Positions 51,807-63,179 of a stretch of DNA of 64,000 bases are shown piece by piece (position 1 is the first letter of the stretch; the number at the start of each line of letters is the position of its first letter). The DNA comes from Ailanthus altissimus (lineage: Eukaryota > Streptophyta > Magnoliopsida > Sapindales > Simaroubaceae). The stretch lies in assembly GCA_946807835.1 (NCBI GenBank), contig OX327683.1:32857001-32921000 (forward strand), read 5' to 3'. The position numbers were made by a program, and so were the translations under genes. The notes under the pieces were generated by a model that ran no database searches, had not been told where the DNA came from, and was given only the letters and a program-made list of their open reading frames with translations.

Positions 51807-54594
51807 TGTTACGTCCCAGTCTTAAAAGATCTGATACACGATATAACTTATATTCATTCAATAATGAGCACACATACAATTTTATTGTTTCTAGTATATT
51901 CCTAAATTCTTGTTTACAGGTTGGTCTTATGTTTAAAAATATAAACATAAACATTTATTGATAATATTTAAACATTCACTTCAATTTTTTAGAATTATAA
52001 CAATTGAATTTTGACTGGGGCAATTAGTAAACCGGAGATAAGCAGAGTTTTCTCAGAGATTAACACTTTACTACGTCACCAGTAGCAACTTTGTTACTGG
52101 AAACCTAGAATATATTCATTGCAAATTTTTACTTAAAATCAACCCATAACCACACTTGGTGAAACATAAACCAAATACAACCACATCTAATAAAATAACA
52201 CATAAGTATTTATTCAATAGGGACAAATCAAATATCTTAAACTATGTGTCCACAAATGAAACACTTAGCAACCTAATAATTTAGGAAACCCAAGGGACAG
52301 TGAAAATCTTGCCAAATCCGCTAAGTACACATGTACCATATTTACCTGAGATCATTATAAACTATAATGACTATAAAACTCAGTAAGCATACTAATTTTT
52401 CATATATCAAATTACAAATACATATATGTACACAATGCATGTGTATGATATGCTGTGATAAATCAAAATTTATAATTTTATCAAATCACATGTCAGGTAA
52501 ACGCTTACACATTCTTTCAAAATATATAATAGGAATACTATCACTTAACTACTACTTAGTAGGACTTTTATATCACATATCACATAATGAGCCAAATGTC
52601 ACTCGTAAGTGACATATCGTATAAGAGGAATAGTACAAGTGAGGTTTAAATTACACATATATAATGCTCAAGCCCGAAGGTAAGAGCCAAACCCTCACCC
52701 TAATCATCAGTGAGTCATCTCACATGCACCAATACGCCACTACACAAATGTGATGACTCAATCTTCATTTAGGTACTAATAGGATCCTTCCTACATACGA
52801 AACACATAACATGTACCAATCCCGAAAGAAATGCCACACATAAAGGCTCTACAAATCATATAAGATGTCTACTAAGTCAACAGTGAGTTCAAGCATCCTC
52901 AAAATACAAAATGTATCTCATGGATATATTACACTTCAAAAGCTTTCTTTGTTAAACAAATTTCGTTTTGAAAGCTCACTTTCAAAAACACATGTATGTC
53001 TATGCTCAATGTCAATGCTCACATTCATAAACATATGTCTTTCACATTTTATATCAAATATACTTTGGCATAACATAAATATATTTCTAAGCATATTTAC
53101 AAAATCATACATAGACAATTACTATGCTTATTGTGATTTCAGTTAAGTTTAGTATACTTACCTCTTAGCACTTTCGGCTACAAGGCTTAAATCTCCTTAA
53201 CCTATCAATGGAGATTTATCCTTTCATAAGCCTCAACATTTACACAAAACACTTTAAATAGCTTATAAAATTACACATATTGCACTTATCACATCGAATT
53301 GGTCTAATTACTTGGTTTCTCAAAACCTGTCATTCTGACCACTTACACTTAACAAAAAATATTTATACATCAAATGATGTCCAATTACTCTAAAATTAGA
53401 ATATATCATTATTGACTCATATATCCTTCTTATGTATGACTATTATATCATAATTCCCATACATTCCATTCCATAAACACCATCAAATCCAAACTATTAT
53501 CCTGACAGGATCAAGATATTTACTAAATAGTATTCAATCTCCCAATTTTATAAAATCATATAATATTTCAAAAATTATAAAACTATAACAGAATTACTCT
53601 TGACATATATCTTAATCCATAATAAATATTTTACTTCAAAATCACTGCCAAAAGTATTTTAAAACTATTTTATTCTATAGCTTTAAAAATCTGTAAATCA
53701 AATATTGTAATGAGCTAACACTCTTTAAAAAATCATAACAATTTAACCACATTGATCTAAATTTTTAATTCTGAGTATATCATACTAGTCATATAAAATT
53801 ATCATATTTCATAAATTCGCAATTTTTGAAAATAATTAAGTAGACCAAAAATTATTTGTTACTGTATCATATTGTTAACACATGAAATTTTCAGAATTTC
53901 AGGGTCATTTTGGTAAATTCACTACAAATTCAATTTTTGAATTTTTCAATAGATTAAAAGTCTCAAATGATTTTAAACATGTATAATTTCATATACTCAA
54001 AATCAAAAATCAGAATTGAAGCACTACAATTTATAAAATTCCTGGATCAAGAGACTATCAAGTAGAAATTCTGCAATTTATCATGATTTATCAAGCTATC
54101 TATATAGATCATCATCAATTCTCACAATATCTTAGGAAATACACATCAAATCCTTAATTGTACATATTTTTAAAAATTAAAACTCAAAGGAATTAACTAA
54201 TTTAACACCAAAAAATCAAGAAAGGGTTATAATATACCTCTTAAAGCTTAAATTTTAACTTTCTTCTTCTTTTTCTTTCTCTTTTTTCTCACTCTAAAAG
54301 AGGTAACTCGACCAAAATGAGTGAATTAGGATTTCAAAAGTGTATTTTTATACTGAGAGGCTAATTTTTAGTATTTATAAATTTGCCCCAAAACTTTTAA
54401 AGTATTACAATTTAGTTCCTAAAATAAATTTAAAGTCTTGCAAATAAGCCCAATACTAATAGTATATCTTTAATATATACAAACAATACTAATAACAATA
54501 CATAAATTAAGTATCATTCACATACAAATAAAATATGAATATTATATATATATAAATATTTATTCTTTTCGGTGTTGGATAAGTGGTTACTACA
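51807..54594 (-). mobile_element. Solo LTR (2,788 bp) inserted in the copia RT
   Basis: Plus-strand edges TGTTACGTCCC and GGTTACTACA give canonical TG...CA ends. The flanks are ACTCA (51802-51806) and ACCCA (54595-54599), a 5-bp target duplication with one change. Removing the insert with one flank copy restores a conserved RT reading frame across the junction, which confirms the borders. No internal region: a solo LTR left by recombination between two LTRs. Same family as 1-2059. A TATA box and purine-rich leader on the minus strand (about 54.2-54.35 kb) indicate leftward transcription. Confidence 0.9.
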
Positions 54595-55796
54595 ACCCAG
54601 GTTCCATTTGCCTTTAAGTATCTTATCTCTTCATCTATTGCTTCTTTTCATTGCTTTACATACTAACTCTCCATTGCTTCAGCAAAACTCTCAGGTTTTG
54701 ATTCTTGAATTTCTTGTGTTGAAAGCAAAGCATATGCAATCAAATCGTAATAATCAAATTTGAAAGATTTTTATCTATCCCTTGCTAGTTCGTAGTCTCG
54801 AGGGATATAATTATCATCAGATTGAGTCTCTTAATCACTTTCTAATAGTATTTCAGTAGATGAATCAGATTTTGGTTTTGAATTGTTCGGCTGTTCACTT
54901 GAGTGTTCCACCTTAATTTATACATTATCTGTTGTCCTTCTATTGTCAGAACTGATTTTATTCCATGCATTTTCTTGTTTTATACTCAAACAAGGAAATT
55001 CAATCTCGTTAAAAATCACATATCTACTTATTATGATTTTCACACCTTTTGACTCTTTATCCCAAAGCTTATAGCCTTTAACTCATTCAGTGTATCATAT
55101 AAATACATATTTAATATACTTGGGTTCAAAATTTCCCTCAGATTGATGTGCATATATTGCACACCTAAAAACCCTTAAATGTTTACCTAATTTTTCAGCC
55201 TACAATTCTTCTAGAGTTCTATTATTTAAGGCACTAGATGAGCTTCTGTTAATTAAATAACAGGTTGTATTAACTACTTTCCCCTAAATCTTTTTTGACA
55301 AAATTGAACCTAATAACATACATCTCACTTTATTCAGCAGTGTTCTGCTCATTGTCTTATCTACACTATTTTGTTGAGGTGTAAATTTCACTGTTATATA
55401 TCTTATTATGCTACTAGTGGTACAGAACTCATTAAACTTATTGTTGCAAAATTCTAGTCCATTATCAGTTCTTAGGGTTTTAACCTTCTTATTATACTAG
55501 TCTTCTACTAAATTTTTTCACATTATAAATTTATAAGAGCTTTATTTTTACGTTTAAGAAGGTATATCTATAGTTTATTGGAAAAATCATCACAATAAAT
55601 AAAACGTATCTACAACCCATATAAGTTTCTATACTGGTTAAGCCTCTTATAGATCAGCATTTATGTAGTCTATAGGTGATTTGGACCTAAATGAACTAGT
55701 TTTATAACTAAGTTTGTGTTGTTTACCTAATATACAGTGTTCATAGAAAGTAACTTTATTGACTTTGTTCCCTTGAAGCAAACCTTGTTTGCTTAA

Positions 55797-57077
55797 TTAT
55801 ATTAGCCTCTGTTCACTTAGATGGCCTAATCTTTTATGCCATAAATCTCCATTTTCTATGTCTAATTTCAACACAGTTGCTGCTAAACTAGTTACTATAG
55901 TACCATATAATATGTATAGACCCTTGTTTTTAAAACCTTTCATTTCAACCAAAGCCCCTTTAATAATTTTTAACTTTAAACACATAACCTGATTCATCTA
56001 GAACACCTAGTGAGATTAGGTTTCTTTTAAGGTCTGTGATATGTCTTACATTGTTTAATTCCTTTATAATCCCATCATGCATTTTGATGGATATTGATCA
56101 TATCCCAACTACTTACAGACTTTGTTATTTCATATTAAAACCTTACCCCTATTAATTGTATGATAGTCATTAAATCATTCCTTTATAGGGCACATATGAT
56201 ATGTATACCCTGAATCTAATACCGAATCTAAAGAATTATTATCCACTGACACAGTAAGGGCTTCTGGGTTATCATAATTTTCACTAACTATTGCTGCATT
56301 ACCACTTTTAGAACTAGTTGTAAAGGATTTTTCTTTCATCTTCTGTAATATTTCATAACAGTTTCATTTTATATGTCTTTCTTTATTACAGTAATAGCAT
56401 CTCTTAGGCCCTCTTGATTTAGACCTAGATTTCCCTCAATTTTTACTCTTAAAATCTTTCTTGTCAGTTCTATCCCTTTCACAATAACTTTCACTACCAT
56501 TTTTTCTTCTTTCTGATTTAAGTTTTTATTATTTTGTTCTCAAGGCCGAAAAACAGTCATATAATGATAATGAATCCTTACCATACTTTATTACAGATAT
56601 AACTTCCTTATAAGAATTTGGTAATGAATTTTTATAAAATCACAGCCTGATTTTCTAAACATATTTATTCACCAGTATTCGCTAAGTCAATACATATTTT
56701 ATTAAAGTCATCTAAATTTTATTCCAAGTCTTTATTGAGGTCCACTTTAAAGCCAAATAATTTTTCCTTTAATAAAATCTTACTAGACAATGATTTAGAT
56801 ATATAAAATTTTTGAAGCTTTACCCACAATTCTATGTTGTAGTTTCATCGTTGAATTGCTTGTGGACATTGTCCACTAGTTGAAGAATAATGGTGTTGTA
56901 GGCTATTTCATTCATATCCAATATCTGATCTTTAGTCATCGTGTCTAGTAACTCGTTTGGATCAAGCAGTGCTTTTGAAACTATTTGTTGAACTGGTAGG
57001 AAACACATCTTATTATGACAAAGTTCAAAATCTCTCTTACTATAAAATTTTTTCACCTTAAACCGAGTGGAACCCAT
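55797..57077 (-). pseudogene. Copia gag, zinc knuckle and pre-integrase
   Basis: 57077-56832 encodes the gag start (GSTRFKVKKFYSKRDFELC, VSKALLDPNE, YNTIILQLVDNV). A CYYCNKERH zinc knuckle follows at about 56.4 kb. The pre-integrase stretch 55997-55797 ends in DLWHKRLGHLSEQRL, the conserved HxRLGH motif. Several stops separate these. Confidence 0.85.
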
Positions 57078-57321
57078 TGATTTGAGTCATAATTAGTGTT
57101 TTCCCAAATCAATTTTAAAGTCTAAAACCTTAAAATTTGTTTCTCTAAATCGATATAGAAACTTGAAACCTTAATTTTATGTTCTCTTAAATTAACCTTA
57201 GAACTAAGTAATCTTGATTTGTTTCCTAAATTAAAAACCTTAATTCGATAATATTTTTCTTAAAGACCAAATCCTTTATCCAAGAAATCTTAATTGAATA
57301 ATTATATGGCTCTAATACCAA

Positions 57322-58574
57322 TGTTAGCAATTGACTAACCCAAAGATTCAACACAAAACCAACATAAAACAATATTATACACAACAATACTAAGAACAAC
57401 ACAAGATTTATAGTGGTTCGGCTAAACTAGTCCTATATCCACTTTGAGCTCCCTTAATGGAACTCTCTCTCTCTGCATTATGAATGAAAAAATTTACAAG
57501 ATTGAAGAAATGTTACAAGTCATGACCCTAGCTCTCGATCTTACTCACTCAGAACCCAAAAACTAGAAAACCCAAAAGAAGAGATGAGATAGCAGCATAG
57601 AATACTCGAGAAGAAATAAATTGTTACCCTAATTAAAGAGACACACTTCATATATATATTACACAAAATGACAGCTCATCATATAATAAAGAAAGACATA
57701 AAACGACGCTGCTTCATATTTGATAAGGGTTAATTAGGTCAAATATTTTCATCTTCCAAACTTAATATTTATTCGTTGAATTTAAGTTAATTTGACTTTT
57801 TATACATTTTATTGTTATTTTATAGGTTTGGAGTCAATAGAGCAAATGAGGATGAAAATTCGAGAAAAAAAAGGCAAAAATATCAAATTGATGCAATATC
57901 ATGCTACATTAGATTGCTACAGTAACAAATTATAGTAATTCCCAGAACAACGCTTAAAAATAATATGAGTTTCATGTAAGATAAATATATACCTAGATGA
58001 TATGTGTGATATTATTTAGACTTGAACTTAGTGAATCACATTTTAATTTAATTGTCATAGACATATAAGTAATTGTTAGAATGCTTACTATAATCATTTA
58101 ACTATCGACCAAAGTTTGTGATGATATTAGTGTTTAAACTAATAATTTATATTAAAGGATTACCTAAGTGGTTAATAAATCTAATAAAATACTAGGGGAT
58201 GAATCTATACCCTAAATTATTATCCTTTGGTGAATTTATTTCTTTGTTTGTTTGCTATTTAGGTTTAATTTAATTTAATAAAATTATGTTAATTAATTAA
58301 ATTTCAGATTTTGATTTTTCAAAATAAAAGTTAAGTATATATAGTTTTAGTAATTGATTGAATAATTAAATCGTATAATTCCTGTATAAATAATATCTAA
58401 ACTTAAATCTTATATTATTTAATACGATAGTGTACACTTGCACTTAACTCTTATATCTCACAATTAATATTCTACTTTTCTTCTCTTTAAAACAACACAA
58501 TTTTACTTAAGTTTACCTTTTATCATTTAAATCCTTCAAATCAAAATTATTTATTATAAAACCACATATTAACA
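57322..58574 (-). repeat. 5' LTR of the copia element, split
   Basis: 57322-57720 and 58467-58574 together match the 487-bp 3' LTR; the 746 bp between are a later insertion. Confidence 0.87.
57721..58466 (+). mobile_element. Insertion in the copia LTR, probable solo LTR
   Basis: 746 bp flanked by ATATT on both sides (57716-57720 and 58467-58471). It starts TGATAAGGG and ends CACAATTA. The 5-bp duplication and TG start suit an LTR; a phrase GTACACTTGCAC near the right end is typical of the region before a gypsy LTR end. The TA end rather than CA is unusual. Confidence 0.7.
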
Positions 58575-58588
58575 GCTCATTTAAAATT

Positions 58589-58713
58589 GAGTTGAGGGTG
58601 CTAATCGAATTGGCTAGCCCCTCTTAGTTGCTCATTTGGGTCCAGGGTTCGATCTCGCCTATGACGGAATGGGGAGATGTGTGTGTTGTACACTAAAAAA
58701 AAAAAAAAAAATT
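58589..58713 (+). mobile_element. tRNA-derived SINE
   Basis: 125 bp ending in an A-run of about 17 and flanked by perfect 17-bp direct repeats ACAGCTCATTTAAAATT (58572-58588 and 58714-58730). The body has an A-box-like TTGGCTAGCCCC and a B-box-like GGTTCGATCTC (58646-58656), the pol III promoter of tRNA-derived SINEs. The target site straddled the copia LTR edge. Confidence 0.88.
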
Positions 58714-58855
58714 ACAGCTCATTTAAAATTATAAAAATATATAAGTTCCTTTAAAAAACATTTGAGAGTTGAAATGTCTGTTTCCTACAGTATAACATAA
58801 TTCAATTCCAAGTCTAGAATCTAAATTACTATTTTAAACGTTGTGATTTTTTTAA

Positions 58856-59936
58856 GGGATAAAGACATTTTTTTTCTACTAGTTTGACCTAATTCTCAAT
58901 TTTATCCTACGAATTTCAAAAATTTTAACTTTGTCCTAGTTCGTTAGTGAGATTCTGTTAAATTTAACTAAAAATCTCTTTTGATTGTACATTGACAAAT
59001 TTACCCTCAATTATTATGTTAATTAAAAATTGTGATGCGAGTACATTATACAATGTACACGTGTCAGTTATTAATAGGCTATTAAAAATAAAAAGACACG
59101 TGACACGTTTTAATAGATTCAAAATTTAATATTCATTAAAATTTTATTATATAATTAAAAAAACAAAACTAAACTACCAAAACCGACAACTGCCGTCGCC
59201 GGCCACCACTAGTTATCGAATTTCGGTAACGAAATTAGGTAAAATTTACGTCATTGGATTCTATTTTTTTTATATCTATACAATGGTGGAATCATTTTTG
59301 TCAAAAGAAAACAATAATGTGACAAAAAAATAGATCGAAAATAGGGGGAGGGTGGCGTGCACTGCCCCCACTGTTGGACAGATCAGCGACCACTACTGTT
59401 CATCGTCGAACGGGATGGCGGTGGCGTGCATCGCCTCCACTGTTGGACAGATCGGCGATCGATCTATCCAATGGTGGGGGTGGTGTACGCCACCGCCCCA
59501 CCATTTAATAGCAAACGGAGGTGGCCACCGCCTCCCACAATATATTTTTTTTCTTCACTTTTTTGCACATTTACGGTATTCCGTTGATAAAAAAAAATTT
59601 ACCATTACTTAGATTACAAAATTTTGAGTCTAATAATGTCAATTTTGAGTCGAATCGTAATTGGTCACTGGCGGCCGATCGGCTACTGACGATGGCGGCG
59701 GATGTTCTCTTGTTATTTAATTATTTATTTTTATTATTTAAGTGATAAATCAGTGATTGACACATGGATATTTTATGTCAGCCCATTTTAAAGTTGTGTT
59801 GAGTGATTATTTTACCCTTTAATATTAAAATTAATAAAATTTTATTAACAAATTAGGATAAAATTAAATTTTTTAAAATTTATAAGATAAAATTGATAAT
59901 TATATTAAGTTTGTGGGACAAAAATGTCCTTATTCT
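58856..59936. mobile_element. Non-autonomous Mutator-like element before the GHR gene
   Basis: Terminal inverted repeats: GGGATAAAGACATTTTT on the left mirrors AAAAATGTCCTTATTC on the right, and similarity continues for about 50 bp (to CAATTTTATCC). Flanked by 9-bp TTTTTTTAA (58847-58855 and 59937-59945), the Mutator target length. The inside has no transposase. It carries a GC-rich patch with a duplicated phrase (GTGCACTGCCCCCACTGTTG at 59356 and its relative at 59426). The right end lies 170 bp before the GHR start codon. Confidence 0.8.
59352..59470. repeat. GC-rich direct duplication inside the Mutator-like element
   Basis: GGCGTGCAYYGCC..CACTGTTGGACAGATC occurs at about 59354-59386 and 59423-59453. 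The overlapping open frames are probably not genes. Confidence 0.8.
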
Positions 59937-60105
59937 TTTTTTTAATATAACCCCTTTTCAAAACGCAGCGTTTCCATTCTGTAATGCCAGGACTTTCTGT
60001 TTACGCATTGTTTCAAGTCATTTAACAGGCCAACCACTATTATTATTATTATTTTTTTGTGAAAGGAACAGACAATATGAACTAACAAAGATAACGGAAC
60101 AAGCG

Positions 60106-62034
60106 ATGGCAATGTCTTCGACTTCACCGCTCAGCTCTGAGCTGCTGATATTCTCACCCAAGAAAAACAAAACCAGAGCCAAAACCCACTGTGCATCATG
60201 CCACGTCAGCCCTAGAATGTCCCTGGATCAACAACGCCCACCTTCTTTCCCGACGACACTCCTAACAACCGTCTCCAAACTCCTGTGGGGCCCGTCACTG
60301 CCGCCGGGGCTATTCATATCCACCGTCCGTACAGCATGGAACACCACTTGGCAGCTCATGATGTCACAATTAGCCCCCTCTGATTCTTCTGGAAACTATA
60401 CCCGACCCACTTCCAAATTCTCCCTTAAAAACAACCCGCAGGTAACGACGGCCAAGCTTCACCTCTACGTGGGGTTGCCCTGCCCCTGGGCCCACCGGAC
60501 CCTGATAGTGAGGGCACTCAAAGGCCTCGAAGACGCCATCCCAGTCTCAATTGCAGGGCCGGGACAAGACGGTTCCTGGGAATTTAGACATGATCCCATT
60601 TGGAATAAGGATGTTCTTGTTCCGGGTTTGGATAATGTAAATGGGTGTAAGAATTTGAAGGAGGTTTATGGGTTGAGGAAGGAAGGGTATAGTGGGAGGG
60701 CCACGGTGCCTATGTTGTGGGACGTGGACAAAAAGGAGGTGGTGTGTAATGAGAGTTATGACATAATTCAGTTTTTCAATTCGGGCTTAAACGGGTTGGC
60801 CCGCAATCCGAATGTGGATCTTGCACCCGTGGAATTGAAGGCAAAGATTGATGAGTGGAATAAAGTAATCTACCCCAATGTGAATAATGGGGTTTACAGG
60901 TAATTGTCGTTAATTGTTTTATTTCTTTGTTTAAGATGAAGAGTTAGTTTGTTTAATGAGATAGATTTTTTTGGTGGCTTTTGATTGACATTATAGATGT
61001 GGATTTGCTCAGAGTCAAGAAGCATATGATACTGCAGTGACTGATTTGTTTAGTACATTGGACATGATAGATGATCACTTGGGTTGTTCGCGGTACTTGT
61101 GTGGAGATGCATTGACTCTTGCCGATGTTTGCTTGTTTACTACTTTGATTCGGTTTGATATCGTGTATAATGTTCTGTTCAAATGCACGAAGAAGAAGCT
61201 GCTTGAATATCCCAATCTGCATGGACATATGCGTGAAATTTATCAGGTACAAGATGGGTCATTGTTTGTCTAGCTTCTTGTACCGTGAATGATTGAAAAG
61301 TGCTGTACTTGTGTCTGCTTTTTTATGGGATTTCATAGTTACTTAAGTAGGCAATTCAGTGTCATATTTGTAGAACATGAATCATATATCAGGAGGATGT
61401 AAAAAGAGATTATTTTTTGCTTGCATCCATGCTCGTTAGAATGATTTTGGATTGGAATGTTAACTCTTAGCAGAAATTCTAGGTGAAATGGCAATCTTGA
61501 GAATGGCATTGCTGGATTATGGAAATTCTTTAGTTGGAAATCTTGACATTTTGAGAAGAGAAATTAAGTAGGTGATTGTGGTTGATAGGCTGCTTAAACT
61601 TTAAAACAACCTAAATTATGTTGGCATTGCAGCGAGTGTTTGAACTGTTTCTGCTAGCATTGTAAAGGAGCCTAGTTCCTTGCAAAGACATCATTCTCTT
61701 TCTGTTTTGAGGAATAAGGGAAAAGACCATTGTTTCCTTCCACTTACTGATTTGTGATTGTTCTTGCTTACACTTGCTGGAAAATACAATTACTTAATGT
61801 ATCGTCCATTATAATATGATGTAATGTTTGCTTGCTAAACAGATCCCAAAGGTGGCAGCAACCTGCAATTTGACGGCGATTATGGATGGTTATTATAAAA
61901 TATTGTTCCCCCTGAATCCAGGCAGTATTCGACCAGTTGTGCCCTCTGGCTGTGAGCATGAAATTCTTTCAGAACCTCACAACAGGGAATCACTATCATC
62001 TATTGACCCAAATATGCATGTTTACGCGACTTGA
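60106..62034 (+). CDS. Glutathionyl-hydroquinone reductase (Xi-class GST), probably plastid-targeted
   Basis: Uses glutathione to reduce glutathionyl-hydroquinones back to hydroquinones. Exons 60106-60899, 60997-61246 and 61843-62034, all GT-AG, join in frame to 411 aa. Start: first ATG of MAMSSTS, followed by a Ser/Thr- and Lys/Arg-rich leader of about 80 residues that looks like a plastid transit peptide (inference). An upstream in-frame open stretch begins inside the transposon and is not favoured. The catalytic CPWAHR motif (Cys126) marks the Xi class, which uses a Cys rather than a Ser. Also visible are [12 protein letters not shown] (GSH-side contacts in GSTs), [20 protein letters not shown] (GST C-domain N-capping region) and [16 protein letters not shown] near the end. 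Appears intact. Confidence 0.93.
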
Positions 62035-63030
62035 GATTACTTCAAAACATGTAAGTTGTAGCACAATATAAGTTGAACTTGTACATATTTTTTAATATGT
62101 AATGTCTTAATATTTTCTTGATTGAGATGTATGCTCATCTTTCTCTTTCTAAGTTGTACAATCAGATTTCATCTCAAGTCTTTTGACTATAAGCTTTGAT
62201 TACACAGTATTTATGATTTAATAGTAGAAAAATCTGAAATTTTGATCATCTCTTTGCCAATAAATTACTTCAAGCTCTTTACAACTCCGGGCCTGCTTCC
62301 AAGTAGTTTGAGAGTGTGAAACCGAAGCATAGTTATTACACGCAATCTGCCTAAGTGCCGAATAACTATCGGCAATAAAACACTTACATCGCGTAAAACT
62401 TGAACATGGGCGTTGAATTGGATAGTTTACTTGAATATCGTGTATGACCATCATCACTTACCCATCAGTATTTCCCTTCAATGTTTATCTATAATGGTAC
62501 TAAGAAACCAATAAATAAAGAAGCAGAAAGGCTAGGTGGAGTAGGATAGCAGTGTTACATTTATAACATCATTGCGTACAAATTACAGCACAGTAGATGG
62601 GAATGGCACGTGCAGAGCAAAACGTGAAATCCGGGTGAGGGCACGCAACAGAAGCATTCAAATAAAACTTGGAAGCTATTTTGTGGGGAAGACCAGCGTC
62701 AAAATCAAGTATAATTACCCACTATGAATATACTCACTAAATATGCCCAAGAACAAGTGGACAACCCTAATCAGAGGTAAACACTCCAACACAGCTACAG
62801 CACATAATGTGTATCATAATCATAGATTACAAATCATACACCAAAAGCCAACATTCCTTTTCTCCCAAAATAATAGCCTACGGGAGCTTGGTTTACCAAA
62901 ACTATGGGTGCCAAATTGTAGACCAGAGGTTTCAGCAGCAAAATAACCAGTGATTTAGCCCCCAACATATATGTGGATGTTTGCACAGCAATCTCAAAAC
63001 TACTGCTGACAAGTTCAGTCACCTAATGAT
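62035..63030. other. 3' flank and spacer
   Basis: GHR 3'UTR to about 62.2 kb, then non-coding sequence; from 62.5 kb it could be the 3'UTR of a minus-strand gene. Confidence 0.4.
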
Positions 63031-63174
63031 CTATATATTTACATTAAGAGCATCCCAAAAAGGACTTCTCTTGGCTTTAAAATTAACTCCATCACCATGG
63101 CAAATCAAAAGGACAGCCAGTATGAGCCCCACAAAAAATGCACCTTTTGTTAGGTTTGCAACCTTTTTCCCAGT
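63031..63174 (-). CDS. Possible terminal exon of a minus-strand gene
   Basis: In one frame the minus strand reads EHPTGKKVANLTKGAFFVGL, continues with a hydrophobic stretch, and ends SPFWDALNVNI at a TAG (63031-63033). A Lys-rich segment followed by one membrane helix near a C-terminus is protein-like, but an in-frame stop just upstream means a splice acceptor is needed around 63170 and none is strong. Upstream exons would lie near or beyond the window end. Not recognised. Confidence 0.25.
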   Translation of the reverse strand, partial: TGKKVANLTKGAFFVGLILAVLLICHGDGVNFKAKRSPFWDALNVNI

Positions 63175-63179
63175 AGGAT

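Larger units (their letters stand above)
49782..58574 (-). mobile_element. Degenerate Ty1/copia retrotransposon, host of nested insertions
   Basis: The 3' LTR (49782-50268, 487 bp) and the 5' LTR (57322-58574, split by an insertion) share TGTTAGCAA at one end, a TTAAGTTTGCC/TTTACC block and a TGTTRATAT start. Next to the 5' LTR is the primer-binding site TGGTATTAGAGCC (minus; about 57308-57320). Minus-strand domains from right to left: gag (from 57077), CCHC zinc knuckle (about 56371-56450, one residue now a stop), GAG-pre-integrase (55997-55797), integrase (to about 54.9 kb), reverse transcriptase (54.8-50.9 kb, interrupted; YVDD core reads CVDD) and RNase H (about 50.5-50.7 kb). Stops throughout: inactive. 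Flanks GCCTA (49777-49781) and GCTCA (58575-58579) could be a decayed 5-bp duplication. Confidence 0.9.

Noticed and set aside
59352..59612. Cys- and His-rich 86-codon frame
   Set aside because: Product of a GC-rich duplication inside a transposon; no gene structure.
59893..60105. N-terminal extension of the GHR protein from 59893
   Set aside because: It begins inside the Mutator-like element; the ATG at 60106 gives a normal family length with a transit-like leader.
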